A stretch of DNA of 44,547 nt from an uncultured Lachnospiraceae bacterium (GTDB lineage: Bacteria > Bacillota > Clostridia > Lachnospirales > Lachnospiraceae): NCBI GenBank assembly GCA_949155905.1, contig CASCWU010000017.1:1-44547 (forward strand), read 5' to 3'. Positions 1-8,835 of this stretch are shown piece after piece. A program made the translations under genes and the position numbers. Position 1 is the first letter of the stretch. The number at the start of each line of letters is the position of its first letter. Under the pieces are notes generated by a model that did no database searches, had not been told where the DNA came from, and worked only from the letters and a program-made list of their open reading frames with translations.

Positions 1-1
1 T

Positions 2-154
2 GAAGAAGAAATTGCGGGCGGCGATATTAAAAAAATGCTCATAGACAAGTCCACCGAACTTGCAAATAGCTTGTCTACCGAAAATATGAAACTATCGCCT
101 TGTGATATTTATATGATTGAAATTCACAATGCCGGAACAGAAATCACTAAATAA
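2..154 (+). CDS. C-terminal 50 residues of an unidentified protein (5' cut)
   Basis: An open frame enters from the left edge and stops with TAA at 152-154. The visible tail is acidic and helical-looking and ends in HNAGTEITK. I do not recognise the family. It is followed about 85 bp later by a strong terminator, so it is probably the last gene of its transcription unit. The base composition of 1-480 is more AT-rich than the following sda genes, so this could be the end of an accessory element, but nothing in the fragment proves it. Confidence 0.55.
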   Translation, partial: EEEIAGGDIKKMLIDKSTELANSLSTENMKLSPCDIYMIEIHNAGTEITK

Positions 155-238
155 AAATACAATCGCCTTAATCTGCCGCACGACGGCAAAGAAAAAAGTT
201 GTCGTACAGCAGAGGGAATTGCACACGCCTATTCCTAC

Positions 239-280
239 GCGGCGGCTTTTGAGAAATCAAAGCCGCCGCTTCTTTTTGTT
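239..280 (+). terminator. Rho-independent terminator
   Basis: An 11-bp perfect GC-rich stem (239-249 with 259-269) with a 9-nt loop is followed by TCTTTTTGTT. It terminates the gene entering from the left edge. The remainder of the gap (155-238 and 281-414) shows no convincing gene. Confidence 0.85.
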
Positions 281-414
281 TAATAGAAACTATACCGTTT
301 CAAAACTGCCTGTATATTTGCCCCAATAATTAGTATCTATCAAAAGTAAGGCCTCATAAAAAGTCGAGAAGTTTAATCCTTGCCTTTATGCTTGTCTGCA
401 ATGCCAAAATTGTA

Positions 415-443
415 TTGCAACTCTTTCTGTTTTAGGCTAAAAT
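415..443 (+). promoter_or_regulatory. Sigma-A type promoter for the sda genes
   Basis: TTGCAA at 415-420 and TAAAAT at 438-443 are separated by exactly 17 nt, with the sdaAB start about 65 nt downstream. Confidence 0.55.
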
Positions 444-509
444 AGGTTGTAATGGGTATACTGATATGCTAGGGTAAGTCTAGTTTTGGCTTGGAAAGGG
501 GAAACAAAC

Positions 510-1169
510 GTGAATTTATTTGATATTATAGGGCCGGTAATGGTAGGACCGTCCAGCTCTCATACGGCAGGGGCTGTTCGGATCGGTTATATTTGCAGGC
601 AGCTTTTGGGTAGCGCAGTGAAGCAGGCAGATATTTTTTTATATGGCTCGTTTTTGGCAACCGGAAGAGGACATGGAACCGACCGGGCATTGGTAGCAGG
701 ACTGCTGGGAATGAAGCCGGATGACGAGCGGATACCAGACAGCTTCCGGCTGGCAGAGGAGGCTGGCCTTGTCTATCATTTCGGTGCGGCAGATATACGG
801 GATGCACATCCGAATTCAGTGAAGCTAGTGCTGTCCGGAGAGGAGGAAAAGACTCTGGAGGTGCTGGCGGCTTCTCTGGGGGGCGGAAGGATTAAGATTT
901 GCCAGGTGGACGGGCTGGATGCAAACTTTTACGGAGAATATCCGACCTTGGTAGTACACAATGAGGATCGGCCGGGATACGTGGCAGAGGTGACGTCAAT
1001 GCTCTCTGAGCAGGATATCAACATTGCAACGATGCAGCTTTACCGGGATGAACGGGGCGGACATGCCGTGATGATAGTAGAGTGTGACAGAGAGGTTCCG
1101 GAGGAGTCACTAGAATGGCTGACCGGACGGCCTGGAATTACGAAAGTAACCTATCTTGGAATGGAATAG
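510..1169 (+). CDS. sdaAB: L-serine dehydratase, iron-sulfur-dependent, beta subunit
   Basis: Beta subunit of the two-subunit [4Fe-4S] L-serine ammonia-lyase, which deaminates serine to pyruvate and ammonia in the cytosol. The N-terminus carries the family hallmark GPSSSHTAG. An ACT-type regulatory domain occupies about residues 145-215 (PTLVVHNEDRPGYVAEVTS, then a beta strand ending MIVECD). I chose the GTG at 510 because GGAAAGGGG lies 8 nt upstream and the protein then starts MNLFDIIGPVMVG, giving 219 residues, the usual family length. An upstream in-frame ATG at 486 would add eight atypical residues. The alpha subunit gene follows after 18 nt, so the two are co-transcribed. Confidence 0.93.
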   Translation: MNLFDIIGPVMVGPSSSHTAGAVRIGYICRQLLGSAVKQADIFLYGSFLATGRGHGTDRALVAGLLGMKPDDERIPDSFRLAEEAGLVYHFGAADIRDAHPNSVKLVLSGEEEKTLEVLAASLGGGRIKICQVDGLDANFYGEYPTLVVHNEDRPGYVAEVTSMLSEQDINIATMQLYRDERGGHAVMIVECDREVPEESLEWLTGRPGITKVTYLGME

Positions 1170-1187
1170 AGCAGGAGGAAAACAAAA

Positions 1188-2066
1188 ATGGCATTTGGTT
1201 CATTAGCGGAAATTTTGCGGAGGGCAAAGCAGACAGGAGGCAGCTTTCCGATGGTCATGATAGAGGCGGACTGCAGGGATCGGCAGACGGATCGGGCAGA
1301 ATCCTTTTTTAAGATGAAAGAAATGTATCTGGCGATGCGGCAGGCAGACGAGAGCTATGACGGAGAGCTTTTATCGGCCAGCGGGCTGGTCGGCGGCGAT
1401 GGAAAGCGTTTTGCAGAACGGCTTGCAGCGGGGAACAGTCTGTGCGGGGATTTTATCGGAACGGTTATGGCAAGGGCGCTGCGGATGGGGGAATCGAACG
1501 CCTGCATGAAGCGTATTGTGGCAGCTCCGACAGCAGGCTCTTGCGGTGTGCTGCCAGCGGTGCTGCTGACGATGGAGGAGAAGCTGGGCTGTACGTTAAA
1601 TGAGATGACAGAGGCTATGTATGTAGCGGCGGGAATCGGAAGGATCATTGCGGAGAGAGCATTTCTTTCCGGGGCGGCCGGAGGCTGCCAGGCAGAGATT
1701 GGCTCAGCAAGCGCAATGGCGGCGGGGGCGGCTGTTTATTTAAAGGACGGAGACTGCGATATGATTTGCCATGCAGCAGCGCTTGCATTAAAAAATCTGC
1801 TGGGCTTAGCCTGTGATCCGGTGGCAGGTCTGGTGGAAATTCCTTGTGTAAAGCGGAACGTCTTAGGTGCCGTCAATGCTTTGACAAGTGCAGATATGGC
1901 TCTGGCCGGAATCCGAAGTGCGATTCCTCCAGACGAGGTAATTGATGCGATGAGAAGCATCGGCACTTGTATGTCACCGACACTCCGGGAAACCGGCGAG
2001 GGAGGCTTGGCTGCGACGCCGACAGGAGTGCAGATTGCAAAGGAGATACGGGCGAATCTCAGCTAG
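1188..2066 (+). CDS. sdaAA: L-serine dehydratase, iron-sulfur-dependent, alpha subunit
   Basis: Catalytic alpha subunit (292 aa) that binds the oxygen-sensitive [4Fe-4S] cluster used as a Lewis acid in serine dehydration. Conserved segments are visible in order: APTAGSCGVLPAVLL (about 103-117), GAAGGCQAEIGSASAM (about 163-178) and CDPVAGLVEIPCVKRN (about 205-220). They contain the cysteines expected for the cluster. It has a good AGGAGG site and is directly downstream of sdaAB. The oxygen-labile enzyme fits the strictly anaerobic setting of the rest of the window. Confidence 0.94.
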   Translation: MAFGSLAEILRRAKQTGGSFPMVMIEADCRDRQTDRAESFFKMKEMYLAMRQADESYDGELLSASGLVGGDGKRFAERLAAGNSLCGDFIGTVMARALRMGESNACMKRIVAAPTAGSCGVLPAVLLTMEEKLGCTLNEMTEAMYVAAGIGRIIAERAFLSGAAGGCQAEIGSASAMAAGAAVYLKDGDCDMICHAAALALKNLLGLACDPVAGLVEIPCVKRNVLGAVNALTSADMALAGIRSAIPPDEVIDAMRSIGTCMSPTLRETGEGGLAATPTGVQIAKEIRANLS

Positions 2067-2105
2067 AGAGGCTTTTGCCGATAGGCAGAAAGGGAGGGAT
2101 AGGCA

Positions 2106-3122
2106 TTGAAAAAGGTAGGATTTTTGGATAAGGGAAGTGGAATTGGGATTGCGGCTCCGTCAGACGGCAACAGCAAACAGACGGATTTGGTGCGTCTAGA
2201 GAACGGAAAGATGAATTTAGAGGAGCGGGGCTACCGGGTGAAAGAGACAGCCAGTGTGCGCCGCTCCGAACGGGGAAGAAGCGCAGGCAGCCAGGTGCGG
2301 GCAGATGAATTTATGAGCTTGATCACCGATCCGGACATAAACTGGATTGTGTGTGCAAAGGGGGGAGATTTTCTGCTGGAGATTCTTCCGTATCTGGATC
2401 TGGAGCTGATCAGGAAAAATCCGAAATGGATACAGGGATATTCAGACAATACGGGAATCTTATATCCGGTTACGACGCTGTGTGATATTCCAACGATTTA
2501 TGGCTGCAATTTCAATGATTTTGGGATGGCACAGTGGCATCCGGCTTTGACGGCAAATGTAGAGCTGTTAGAAGGGAAGCGGACGGAGCAGAGGAGCTTT
2601 TCGTTTTATGAAGCAGAATTTTCCGAACGCCTGACCGGGCTGGAATGCTACGATGCCAGGGAGCCTGTCCGCTTACGCCCTTTGCATAAGGAAGAGAAGC
2701 TGACGATGTCCGGGCGGCTTTTGGGAGGCTGTATGGATCTGCTGCTCAACTTAATCGGCACGCCTTATGAGGGGACAAAGGAGTATAACCGCCGTTATGC
2801 GAAGGATGGTGTGCTGTGGTATTTGGAAACGTTTGCTCTTTCGGCAGAGCGTTTGACCACCGGGCTTTTGCAGATGAAATATGCAGGCTGGTTTGAAAGA
2901 GCCTCTGGGTTTTTGTTCGGACGTCCATGCTTTTTCCAGTCGGATTATGGGATAGGCTTTGAGGAGGCGGTAGAAAGTGCCTTAGGAGATTTAAAGCTGC
3001 CGATTTTAACTGGAGCCGATATCGGGCATCGCGCACCGCAGATGACGATGATCAATGGCTGGAGAGCCGAATTTACATACGAGGAGGAAAAAGGGCGGCT
3101 GCGTTATTTGCCGGAAGAATAA
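2106..3122 (+). CDS. Peptidase S66 family protein (LD-carboxypeptidase / MccF-like)
   Basis: 338-residue serine peptidase of the S66 family, whose members remove the terminal D-Ala from muropeptide tetrapeptides or hydrolyse microcin C-like acyl-adenylates. The nucleophile serine sits in GYSDNT (about 116-121). The other two members of the Ser-Glu-His triad fit WYLETF (about 238-243) and GADIGHRAPQ (about 302-311). The N-terminal GIGIAAPSDG strand is also typical. The start is TTG at 2106, preceded by AAAGGGAGGG. No signal peptide is visible, so it is cytoplasmic. It lies 39 nt after sdaAA and may be co-transcribed. The LdcA-like and MccF-like branches cannot be separated by eye. Confidence 0.85.
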   Translation: MKKVGFLDKGSGIGIAAPSDGNSKQTDLVRLENGKMNLEERGYRVKETASVRRSERGRSAGSQVRADEFMSLITDPDINWIVCAKGGDFLLEILPYLDLELIRKNPKWIQGYSDNTGILYPVTTLCDIPTIYGCNFNDFGMAQWHPALTANVELLEGKRTEQRSFSFYEAEFSERLTGLECYDAREPVRLRPLHKEEKLTMSGRLLGGCMDLLLNLIGTPYEGTKEYNRRYAKDGVLWYLETFALSAERLTTGLLQMKYAGWFERASGFLFGRPCFFQSDYGIGFEEAVESALGDLKLPILTGADIGHRAPQMTMINGWRAEFTYEEEKGRLRYLPEE

Positions 3123-3139
3123 AAAAATTATTCTTTTGC

Positions 3140-3168
3140 TAGACAGTGCCTGCTAAAAAGTGTATGAT
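3140..3168 (+). promoter_or_regulatory. Sigma-A type promoter for the 91-aa gene
   Basis: TAGACA at 3140-3145 and TATGAT at 3163-3168 have a 17-nt spacer, 38 nt before the start of the next gene. This makes the small gene at 3206 its own transcription unit rather than part of the sda operon. Confidence 0.6.
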
Positions 3169-3205
3169 AGAAGAAAGCGTAATAAGTACCCGAAAAGGAG
3201 AAATT

Positions 3206-3481
3206 ATGAAAAATGAAATTTTAGAAATATTGACACAATCCCTGTCCGATGAAAGATTGGATAGGATTACACGACGCGATGAAAGCTATCAGACTGCTTT
3301 TCAGGAAGAAATAGAGGCACATGATAGTCTGGAGGCAACCTTGTCGGGAGAACAGAGAAGCTTATTAGACGACTTTGTTTCTGCGGCATCAAAAAGAACG
3401 GCAGCACTGGAGAAGATACATTATCAACAGGGCATGAAGGATTTATTTGACCTGTTCCAAACACTGGCTGCAAAGGAGTAA
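3206..3481 (+). CDS. Small conserved-looking hypothetical protein (DUF6809-like?)
   Basis: 91-residue acidic, wholly helical-looking protein starting MKNEILEILTQSLSDE and ending in a long amphipathic helix (HYQQGMKDLFDLFQTLAAKE). The ATG at 3206 is preceded by AAAAGGAG at a proper distance; an in-frame ATG at 3146 lies inside the promoter and was rejected. It resembles the small helical DUF6809-type proteins common in gut Clostridia, but that is a guess from memory of their general form. No cysteines, signal peptide or membrane segment. Function unknown. Confidence 0.65.
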   Translation: MKNEILEILTQSLSDERLDRITRRDESYQTAFQEEIEAHDSLEATLSGEQRSLLDDFVSAASKRTAALEKIHYQQGMKDLFDLFQTLAAKE

Positions 3482-3490
3482 AAGTTTTTC

Positions 3491-3519
3491 TTGACGTGGC
3501 CGAAATTCCGTAGTATGCT
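3491..3519 (+). promoter_or_regulatory. Sigma-A type promoter of the metK transcription unit
   Basis: TTGACG at 3491-3496 and TATGCT at 3514-3519 with a 17-nt spacer. Transcription from here would start near 3526 and run through the SAM-I riboswitch before reaching metK. Confidence 0.65.
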
Positions 3520-3581
3520 TAAATGTAAGCAGGGACAGAGGAGGAAACGTGTTTCCTGCTGCAAGTGGATAAAAAGGAAAT

Positions 3582-3693
3582 CTCTTATTCAGAGTGGCGG
3601 AGAGTGAAGGCTCTGTGAAGTCACGGCAACCCCAGAAAACTGGAAGGTGCCAACCTGAGCGGAATCCCCTAAGGGGAACCGAGCAATAAGAGG
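3582..3693 (+). promoter_or_regulatory. SAM-I riboswitch (S-box leader) of metK
   Basis: Closing helix P1 is exact: CTCTTATT at 3582-3589 pairs with AATAAGAG at 3685-3692. Inside lie the S-box core elements: AGAGTGGCGGAGAG, then GAAGTCACGGCAACC, then GGAAGGTGCCAACCTGAGC and a CCCCTAAGGGG hairpin. Known S-box RNAs bind S-adenosylmethionine and switch off downstream transcription when SAM is plentiful. Here it sits before SAM synthetase, a classic feedback arrangement. Confidence 0.93.
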
Positions 3694-3754
3694 ATTTGGT
3701 AATGGTATCAAGTCCGCTTATCGTGCGGATGCAAAAGGATATAGGATGAATAAG

Positions 3755-3792
3755 AGAGCCGGAGAGCAGAAAGACTGCTGCCGGCTCTTTGT
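3755..3792 (+). terminator. Riboswitch expression-platform hairpin
   Basis: AGAGCCGG at 3755-3762 pairs with CCGGCTCT at 3781-3788, and AGCAG/CTGCT extends the stem inside; a short TTTG follows. The U-run is short for an intrinsic terminator, but it is the only strong hairpin between the aptamer and metK and probably executes the SAM-dependent termination. The remaining leader (3793-3970) shows no gene. Confidence 0.55.
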
Positions 3793-3970
3793 ATGCGCAG
3801 GACGCGTAAGGAAGTTTGCCGCCGCTGACGCCACGCGGCCTGTGCGGCGAGTAGAGTGCGATTGATCTGTCCTGCTCGATTGCACAGAGCATGATGAGAA
3901 GCCGTCAGGAAGAGAGAAAGGAAGCTGACAGAGAGCTGCTTCCCAGGTAGAAAGGAGAAGACGAAAGAAC

Positions 3971-5158
3971 ATGGAAAAACGATTATTTACTTCGGAATCC
4001 GTAACAGAGGGACATCCAGACAAAATCTGCGATCAGATATCCGATGCTGTATTGGATGCGCTGCTGGAACAGGACCCGATGAGCCGGGTGGCCTGTGAGA
4101 CGGCCATTACGACCGGATTGGTATTGGTGATGGGCGAGGTGACAACGACCGGGTATGTAGATATCCAGAAGATAGTCCGGGATACGATCCGGGAGATTGG
4201 CTATGATGCCTCTGACAAGGGCTTTGATGCCAATACCTGCGGTGTAATCGTGGCATTGGACGAGCAGTCTGCCGATATTGCGATGGGAGTAAACCATGCC
4301 CTGGAAACAAAGGAGGCAAGGATGAGCGAGGAAGAAATCGCTGCTATCGGTGCCGGAGACCAGGGGATGATGTTTGGGTATGCCACGAACGAGACAGAGG
4401 AATATATGCCGTATCCAATCGCGCTGGCGCATAAGCTGACAAAGAAGCTGACCGAGGTGCGGAAGAATGGGACGTTGCCGTATCTGCGGCCAGATGGGAA
4501 ATCCCAGGTGACAGTAGAATACGATGAGAATGGAAAGCCAATCCATTTGAATGCCGTCGTGATTTCTACCCAGCATGACGCCCATGTTACTCAGGAGCAA
4601 ATTCATAAGGACATCAAAAAGCATGTACTGGATACTGTATTGCCGGAAGCCTTGGTAGATGAAAAAACCAAATTTTTTATCAATCCGACAGGCCGTTTTG
4701 TCATCGGAGGTCCGAATGGAGACAGTGGTTTGACCGGACGGAAGATTATCGTAGATACCTACGGCGGTTATGCCCGTCATGGCGGCGGCGCTTTTTCTGG
4801 AAAGGATTGCACAAAGGTAGACCGTTCTGCTGCATATGCCGCCCGCTACGTAGCGAAGAACCTGGTGGCAGCCGGACTGGCAGAGCGTTGTGAGGTACAG
4901 CTTTCGTATGCTATCGGTGTTGCAAACCCGACCTCTGTGATGGTAGATACCTTTGGAACTGGTAAGCTCTCCGATGAAAGATTGGTGGAAATTATCCGTG
5001 AAAACTTTGATCTGCGTCCGGCAGGCATTATCCAGATGTTGGATTTAAGAAGGCCAATCTATAAGCAGACCGCCGCCTATGGCCATTTTGGACGCCAGGA
5101 TTTGGATGTAAGCTGGGAGCGTTTAGACAAGGTAGAGGAGTTAAAAAAGTACTGTTAA
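3971..5158 (+). CDS. metK: S-adenosylmethionine synthetase
   Basis: 395-residue methionine adenosyltransferase, making SAM from ATP and methionine in the cytosol. Family signatures are clear: [16 protein letters not shown] near residue 15, [12 protein letters not shown] near 124-135 (the hexapeptide signature) and [20 protein letters not shown] near 265-285 (phosphate-binding loop). Length is standard. It lies 278 nt downstream of the SAM-I riboswitch. SAM supplied here also feeds radical-SAM enzymes such as the sulfatase maturase at 28383. A strong terminator follows, so it is expressed alone. Confidence 0.97.
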   Translation: MEKRLFTSESVTEGHPDKICDQISDAVLDALLEQDPMSRVACETAITTGLVLVMGEVTTTGYVDIQKIVRDTIREIGYDASDKGFDANTCGVIVALDEQSADIAMGVNHALETKEARMSEEEIAAIGAGDQGMMFGYATNETEEYMPYPIALAHKLTKKLTEVRKNGTLPYLRPDGKSQVTVEYDENGKPIHLNAVVISTQHDAHVTQEQIHKDIKKHVLDTVLPEALVDEKTKFFINPTGRFVIGGPNGDSGLTGRKIIVDTYGGYARHGGGAFSGKDCTKVDRSAAYAARYVAKNLVAAGLAERCEVQLSYAIGVANPTSVMVDTFGTGKLSDERLVEIIRENFDLRPAGIIQMLDLRRPIYKQTAAYGHFGRQDLDVSWERLDKVEELKKYC

Positions 5159-5198
5159 AAAAGTATTGCGAAATAAAAGGAATTTCTATGATTAACAT

Positions 5199-5238
5199 AG
5201 GGGAGAAGCAGCCAAAGGCTGCTTCTCCCCTTATTATG
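5199..5238 (+). terminator. Terminator between convergent metK and hydrogenase operon
   Basis: A perfect 15-bp stem (5199-5213 with 5217-5231) around an AAA loop is followed by TTATTAT on the plus strand. It ends metK and, as a hairpin between converging units, may also stop transcripts of the minus-strand hydrogenase operon, although the minus-strand U-run is weak. Confidence 0.85.
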
Positions 5239-5262
5239 CACAGAGTCGTGTGAGAATTTATT

Positions 5263-7008
5263 TTAATTATAAAGCCCGCGCTTTACATATGTGGTATGCA
5301 GCAGCTCATGCGCCTTATGGCTTCCCGGCTCGCCCAGATAGGTTTCGTACAGTTCCTTGATCGCCGGGTTCTCGTGAGATTTACGCAGCTTGCTGGCAGC
5401 GTCGATATCATAGAGCGCCTTGGCACGGATAGCACGGATATCGGTAAAGTTACGGATGCTGGCGTGAACCTGAGGCTGTCCGCCGCCATTGACACAGCCG
5501 CCCGGACATCCCATGATCTCGATGAAATGATAGTTGGCTTCGCCGTTCTTTACCTTGGTCAAAAGCTCCTTCGCATTCTTTAGGCCGGAAGCTACGGCCA
5601 CCTTTACCTCGGTTCCGTTGACGTTGTAGGTAGCTTCTTTGATACCCTCTACGCCGCGGACTTCTGTAAAGTCTACTGGGCCTGCTTCGTCACCGGTCAG
5701 CTTATACACTGCAGTACGGAGTGCTGCTTCCATCACGCCGCCGGTAGCGCCGAAGATAACGCCTGCGCCTGTATAAATACCAAGCGGATCGTCAAATTCC
5801 TCATCCGGCAGAGCGCTGAAGTTCAGTCCGGCACGCTCAATCATACGAGACAGCTCGCGGACGGTCAGAGCGATATCAACATCTGCCATTCCGTCGCGGC
5901 CTTCGTCATCACGTCCGATCTCGAATTTCTTAGCAGTACAAGGCATGATGCTGACCATCACAATGCTCTTTGGATCGATGCCCATTTTCTCTGCATAATA
6001 GGATTTGGCAATGGCACCGAACATCTGCTGCGGGGATTTGCAGCTAGAGAGGTTTTCGGTCATATCCGGGAAGTAATGTTCGCAGTATTTTACCCATCCT
6101 GGAGAACAGGAGGTAATAAGCGGCAGCACGCCTCCGTTGCTGAAACGGTCAAGAAACTCGGTAGCTTCTTCCATAATCGTCAAATCGGCAGAGAAGTTGG
6201 TATCGAATACCTTGTCAAAGCCGAGGCGGCGAAGTGCAGCTACCATTTTGCCCTCTACGTTTGTACCGATAGGATAGCCAAAAGCCTCTCCAAGTCCGGC
6301 ACGGACAGCCGGAGCGGTCTGTACGAGAACCACTTTTTCCGGATCGGCGATAGCAGCGAATACTTCGTTGGTGTTGTCCTTTTCGGAAATCGCGCCGGTC
6401 GGGCAGACAGCGATACACTGGCCGCAGGAAACACAGCTCGTCTCTCCTAAGCCCATTTCAAAGGCAGAGGAAAGGTTTGTCTTAAAGCCTCTTTCGTTTG
6501 CGCCGATCACGCCGACGCCCTGGATCTTGTCGCAGACTGCAGAACAGCGGCGGCAAAGAACACATTTATTATTATCCCGGTACATATGAGCAGCGGAATT
6601 GTCAATTTCATATTCAATCCGCTCGCCATCGTATAAATGCTCGTCGTCTACCTTTAAATCCCGGCACAGCTTCTGCAGCTCGCAGTTACCGCTGCGTACA
6701 CAGGAAAGACATTTCCTGTCATGGGTAGAAAGGATTAACTGCAGCGTTTTCTTACGGGAATCGAGTACCTTTGGAGTATTGGTAAAGACCTCCATTCCCT
6801 CGTTGATTGGGTAGACGCAGGCAGCAACCAGGCTTCTGGCGCCCTTTACCTCTACCACGCACATACGGCATGCGCCAATCTCATTGATATCCTTTAAGAA
6901 ACACAGGGTAGGAATATCAATACCCGCGATTTTGGCTGCTTCCAGGATGGTGGAACCCTCTGGGGCCGAGACAGCCATACCGTTGATTTTTATATTTACG
7001 TTTGCCAT
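5263..7008 (-). CDS. hydA: [FeFe]-hydrogenase catalytic subunit of the trimeric NAD(P)-linked enzyme (HydA/HndD)
   Basis: 581-residue catalytic subunit. In order: N-terminal plant-type [2Fe-2S] domain (about 1-75), the HxxxCxxCxxxxxC cluster motif (HDRKCLSCVRSGNC, about 96-109), two [4Fe-4S] motifs (CVLCRRCSAVC and CVSCGQCIAVC), then the H-cluster domain. H-cluster motifs are ITSCSPGW (L1), MPCTAKKFE (L2) and EIMGCPGGCVNGGGQP (L3). A small-subunit-like C-terminus (YETYLGEPGSHKAHELLHT) ends the protein. L1 has Ser after the Cys rather than a Cys pair; as I recall this is common in the trimeric subgroup. It is the last gene of the minus-strand operon after the flavin subunit gene. In this family the complex couples H2, ferredoxin and NAD(P)H. 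Confidence 0.95.
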   Translation of the reverse strand: MANVNIKINGMAVSAPEGSTILEAAKIAGIDIPTLCFLKDINEIGACRMCVVEVKGARSLVAACVYPINEGMEVFTNTPKVLDSRKKTLQLILSTHDRKCLSCVRSGNCELQKLCRDLKVDDEHLYDGERIEYEIDNSAAHMYRDNNKCVLCRRCSAVCDKIQGVGVIGANERGFKTNLSSAFEMGLGETSCVSCGQCIAVCPTGAISEKDNTNEVFAAIADPEKVVLVQTAPAVRAGLGEAFGYPIGTNVEGKMVAALRRLGFDKVFDTNFSADLTIMEEATEFLDRFSNGGVLPLITSCSPGWVKYCEHYFPDMTENLSSCKSPQQMFGAIAKSYYAEKMGIDPKSIVMVSIMPCTAKKFEIGRDDEGRDGMADVDIALTVRELSRMIERAGLNFSALPDEEFDDPLGIYTGAGVIFGATGGVMEAALRTAVYKLTGDEAGPVDFTEVRGVEGIKEATYNVNGTEVKVAVASGLKNAKELLTKVKNGEANYHFIEIMGCPGGCVNGGGQPQVHASIRNFTDIRAIRAKALYDIDAASKLRKSHENPAIKELYETYLGEPGSHKAHELLHTTYVKRGLYN

Positions 7009-7026
7009 AATCGTTCCGTTCCCTCC

Positions 7027-8820
7027 TTACTTTTTGGAAATAGCACTGAAACGACACTTCTCCATACAAGCGCCGCACTTGATACACTTGGACTGATCGA
7101 TAACATGAGGCTCCTTGACTGCGCCGGTAATGGCATTTGCCGGACAGTTCCTTGCACAAAGCGTACAGCCCTTACACTTGTCAGCGTCAATCGTGTAGGA
7201 GAGGAGTGCCTTACAAACGCCTGCAGGACAACGCTTCTCTACTACGTGTGCCACATATTCATCTCTAAAATACCGGAGTGTGGACAATACCGGGTTCGGA
7301 GCTGTCTGCCCAAGGCCGCACAGAGCGTTTTCCTTTATGTAGTAGCACAGCTCTTCCAGTTTATCCAAGTCCTCCAGGGTAGCCTGGCCTTTGGTAATCT
7401 TGTCTAACATTTCATACATACGCTTTGTACCGACACGGCACGGCGTACACTTTCCGCAGGACTCGTCTACGGTAAATTCGAGGAAGAACTTGGCGATATC
7501 CACCATACAGTTGTCCTCGTCCATAACGATCAAACCGCCGGAACCCATCATGGAGCCGATAGCCAGCAGGTTGTCATAGTCAATCGGCACGTCATAATGC
7601 TCTGCCGGGATACATCCGCCGGAAGGACCGCCGGTCTGGGCTGCCTTAAACTTCTTGCCGTCCGGAATGCCGCCACCGATTTCTTCGATAACTTCACGCA
7701 GGGTAGTACCCATTGGAATCTCTACAAGACCGGTGTTGTTGATCTTACCGCCTAAAGCGAATACCTTGGTTCCCTTGCTCTTTTCCGTACCCATGGAAGC
7801 AAACCAGTTTGCACCATGCAGGATGATCTGCGGGATATTGGCATAAGTTTCTACGTTATTTAAAATGGTAGGACGGGCAAAAAGACCTTTGACGGCCGGG
7901 AACGGAGGACGTGGACGCGGTTCGCCGCGGTTTCCTTCGATAGAGGTCATCAGAGCGGTTTCTTCACCACAGACAAAGGCTCCTGCACCGAGACGCAGGT
8001 CAATGTCAAAGCTGAAATCAGTACCGAAAATGTTGTTTCCAAGCAAGCCGTATTCCCGAGCCTGACCGATAGCAATCCGCAGACGCTCTACGGCGATTGG
8101 ATACTCGGCACGAACATAGATATAACCCTGGCTGGCGCCGATAGCATAGCCGGCGATGGTCATAGCCTCTAACACAACGTGCGGATCTCCCTCTAAGACA
8201 GAACGATCCATAAAGGCACCCGGATCCCCTTCGTCGGCATTACAGCAGACATATTTCTGGCCGCCGTCCTGAACGAAGTTGCGGGCCATCTGCCATTTCC
8301 GTCCGGTCGGGAAGCCTGCGCCTCCGCGTCCGCGCAGCCCGCTGTCTAAAACCACCTGGATGACTTCATCCGGCGTCATCTCAGTCAATACTTTACCAAG
8401 CGCCTGATAGCCGTCCGTACCGATATATTCGTCGATGTTTTCCGGGTTGATAACACCGCAGTTTCTAAGAGCGATACGATGCTGCTTTTTGTAAAAGGCA
8501 GTATCGCTTAACGACTTCATGCCATCCTCGGTAACGGTTTCGTTGTATAACAAACGAGTGACGACACGTCCCTTTAACAAATGTTCGGAAACGATTTCCG
8601 GGATATCCTCTACCTTTACCATGGAGTAGAAAGAAGCCTCCGGATATACAATCATGATCGGGCCTAATGCACAGAGTCCGTGACAACCGGTCTTTACCAC
8701 GGAAACCTCTGAGGTCAGCCCGTTCTTATCAATTTCAGCCTGCAGAGCCTGGATGATTTCTTCACTGCCGGAAGAGGTACATCCCGTACCACCACAAACT
8801 AAGACGTGAGAACGATACAT
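7027..8820 (-). CDS. hydB: NuoF-like diaphorase subunit of the trimeric hydrogenase (HydB/HndC)
   Basis: 597 residues with three parts. A thioredoxin-like [2Fe-2S] N-terminus has cysteines in CGGTGC and CHGLC. A NuoF core carries the FMN/NAD(H)-binding loops GRGGAGFPTGRKW (about 164-176) and CGEETALMTSIEGNRGEPR (about 293-311), plus the cluster motif ESCGKCTPCRVG (about 456-467). A C-terminal two-[4Fe-4S] ferredoxin domain has CKGCTLCARNC and CIKCGACMEKC. This is the NAD(P)H-reacting flavoprotein and presumed bifurcation site. AGGAGG lies 7 nt before the ATG. It is 18 nt upstream of the catalytic subunit gene and 15 nt downstream of the thioredoxin-like subunit gene. Confidence 0.95.
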   Translation of the reverse strand: MYRSHVLVCGGTGCTSSGSEEIIQALQAEIDKNGLTSEVSVVKTGCHGLCALGPIMIVYPEASFYSMVKVEDIPEIVSEHLLKGRVVTRLLYNETVTEDGMKSLSDTAFYKKQHRIALRNCGVINPENIDEYIGTDGYQALGKVLTEMTPDEVIQVVLDSGLRGRGGAGFPTGRKWQMARNFVQDGGQKYVCCNADEGDPGAFMDRSVLEGDPHVVLEAMTIAGYAIGASQGYIYVRAEYPIAVERLRIAIGQAREYGLLGNNIFGTDFSFDIDLRLGAGAFVCGEETALMTSIEGNRGEPRPRPPFPAVKGLFARPTILNNVETYANIPQIILHGANWFASMGTEKSKGTKVFALGGKINNTGLVEIPMGTTLREVIEEIGGGIPDGKKFKAAQTGGPSGGCIPAEHYDVPIDYDNLLAIGSMMGSGGLIVMDEDNCMVDIAKFFLEFTVDESCGKCTPCRVGTKRMYEMLDKITKGQATLEDLDKLEELCYYIKENALCGLGQTAPNPVLSTLRYFRDEYVAHVVEKRCPAGVCKALLSYTIDADKCKGCTLCARNCPANAITGAVKEPHVIDQSKCIKCGACMEKCRFSAISKK

Positions 8821-8835
8821 AGTTTAACCTCCTTA

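Noticed and set aside
117-329. 70-residue plus-strand frame overlapping the left-edge gene and terminator
   Set aside because: It runs straight through the strong terminator hairpin, has no ribosome site and no protein-like composition.
3983-4780. 265-residue minus-strand frame opposite metK
   Set aside because: It is the antisense shadow of a highly conserved gene and has no ribosome site or family character.
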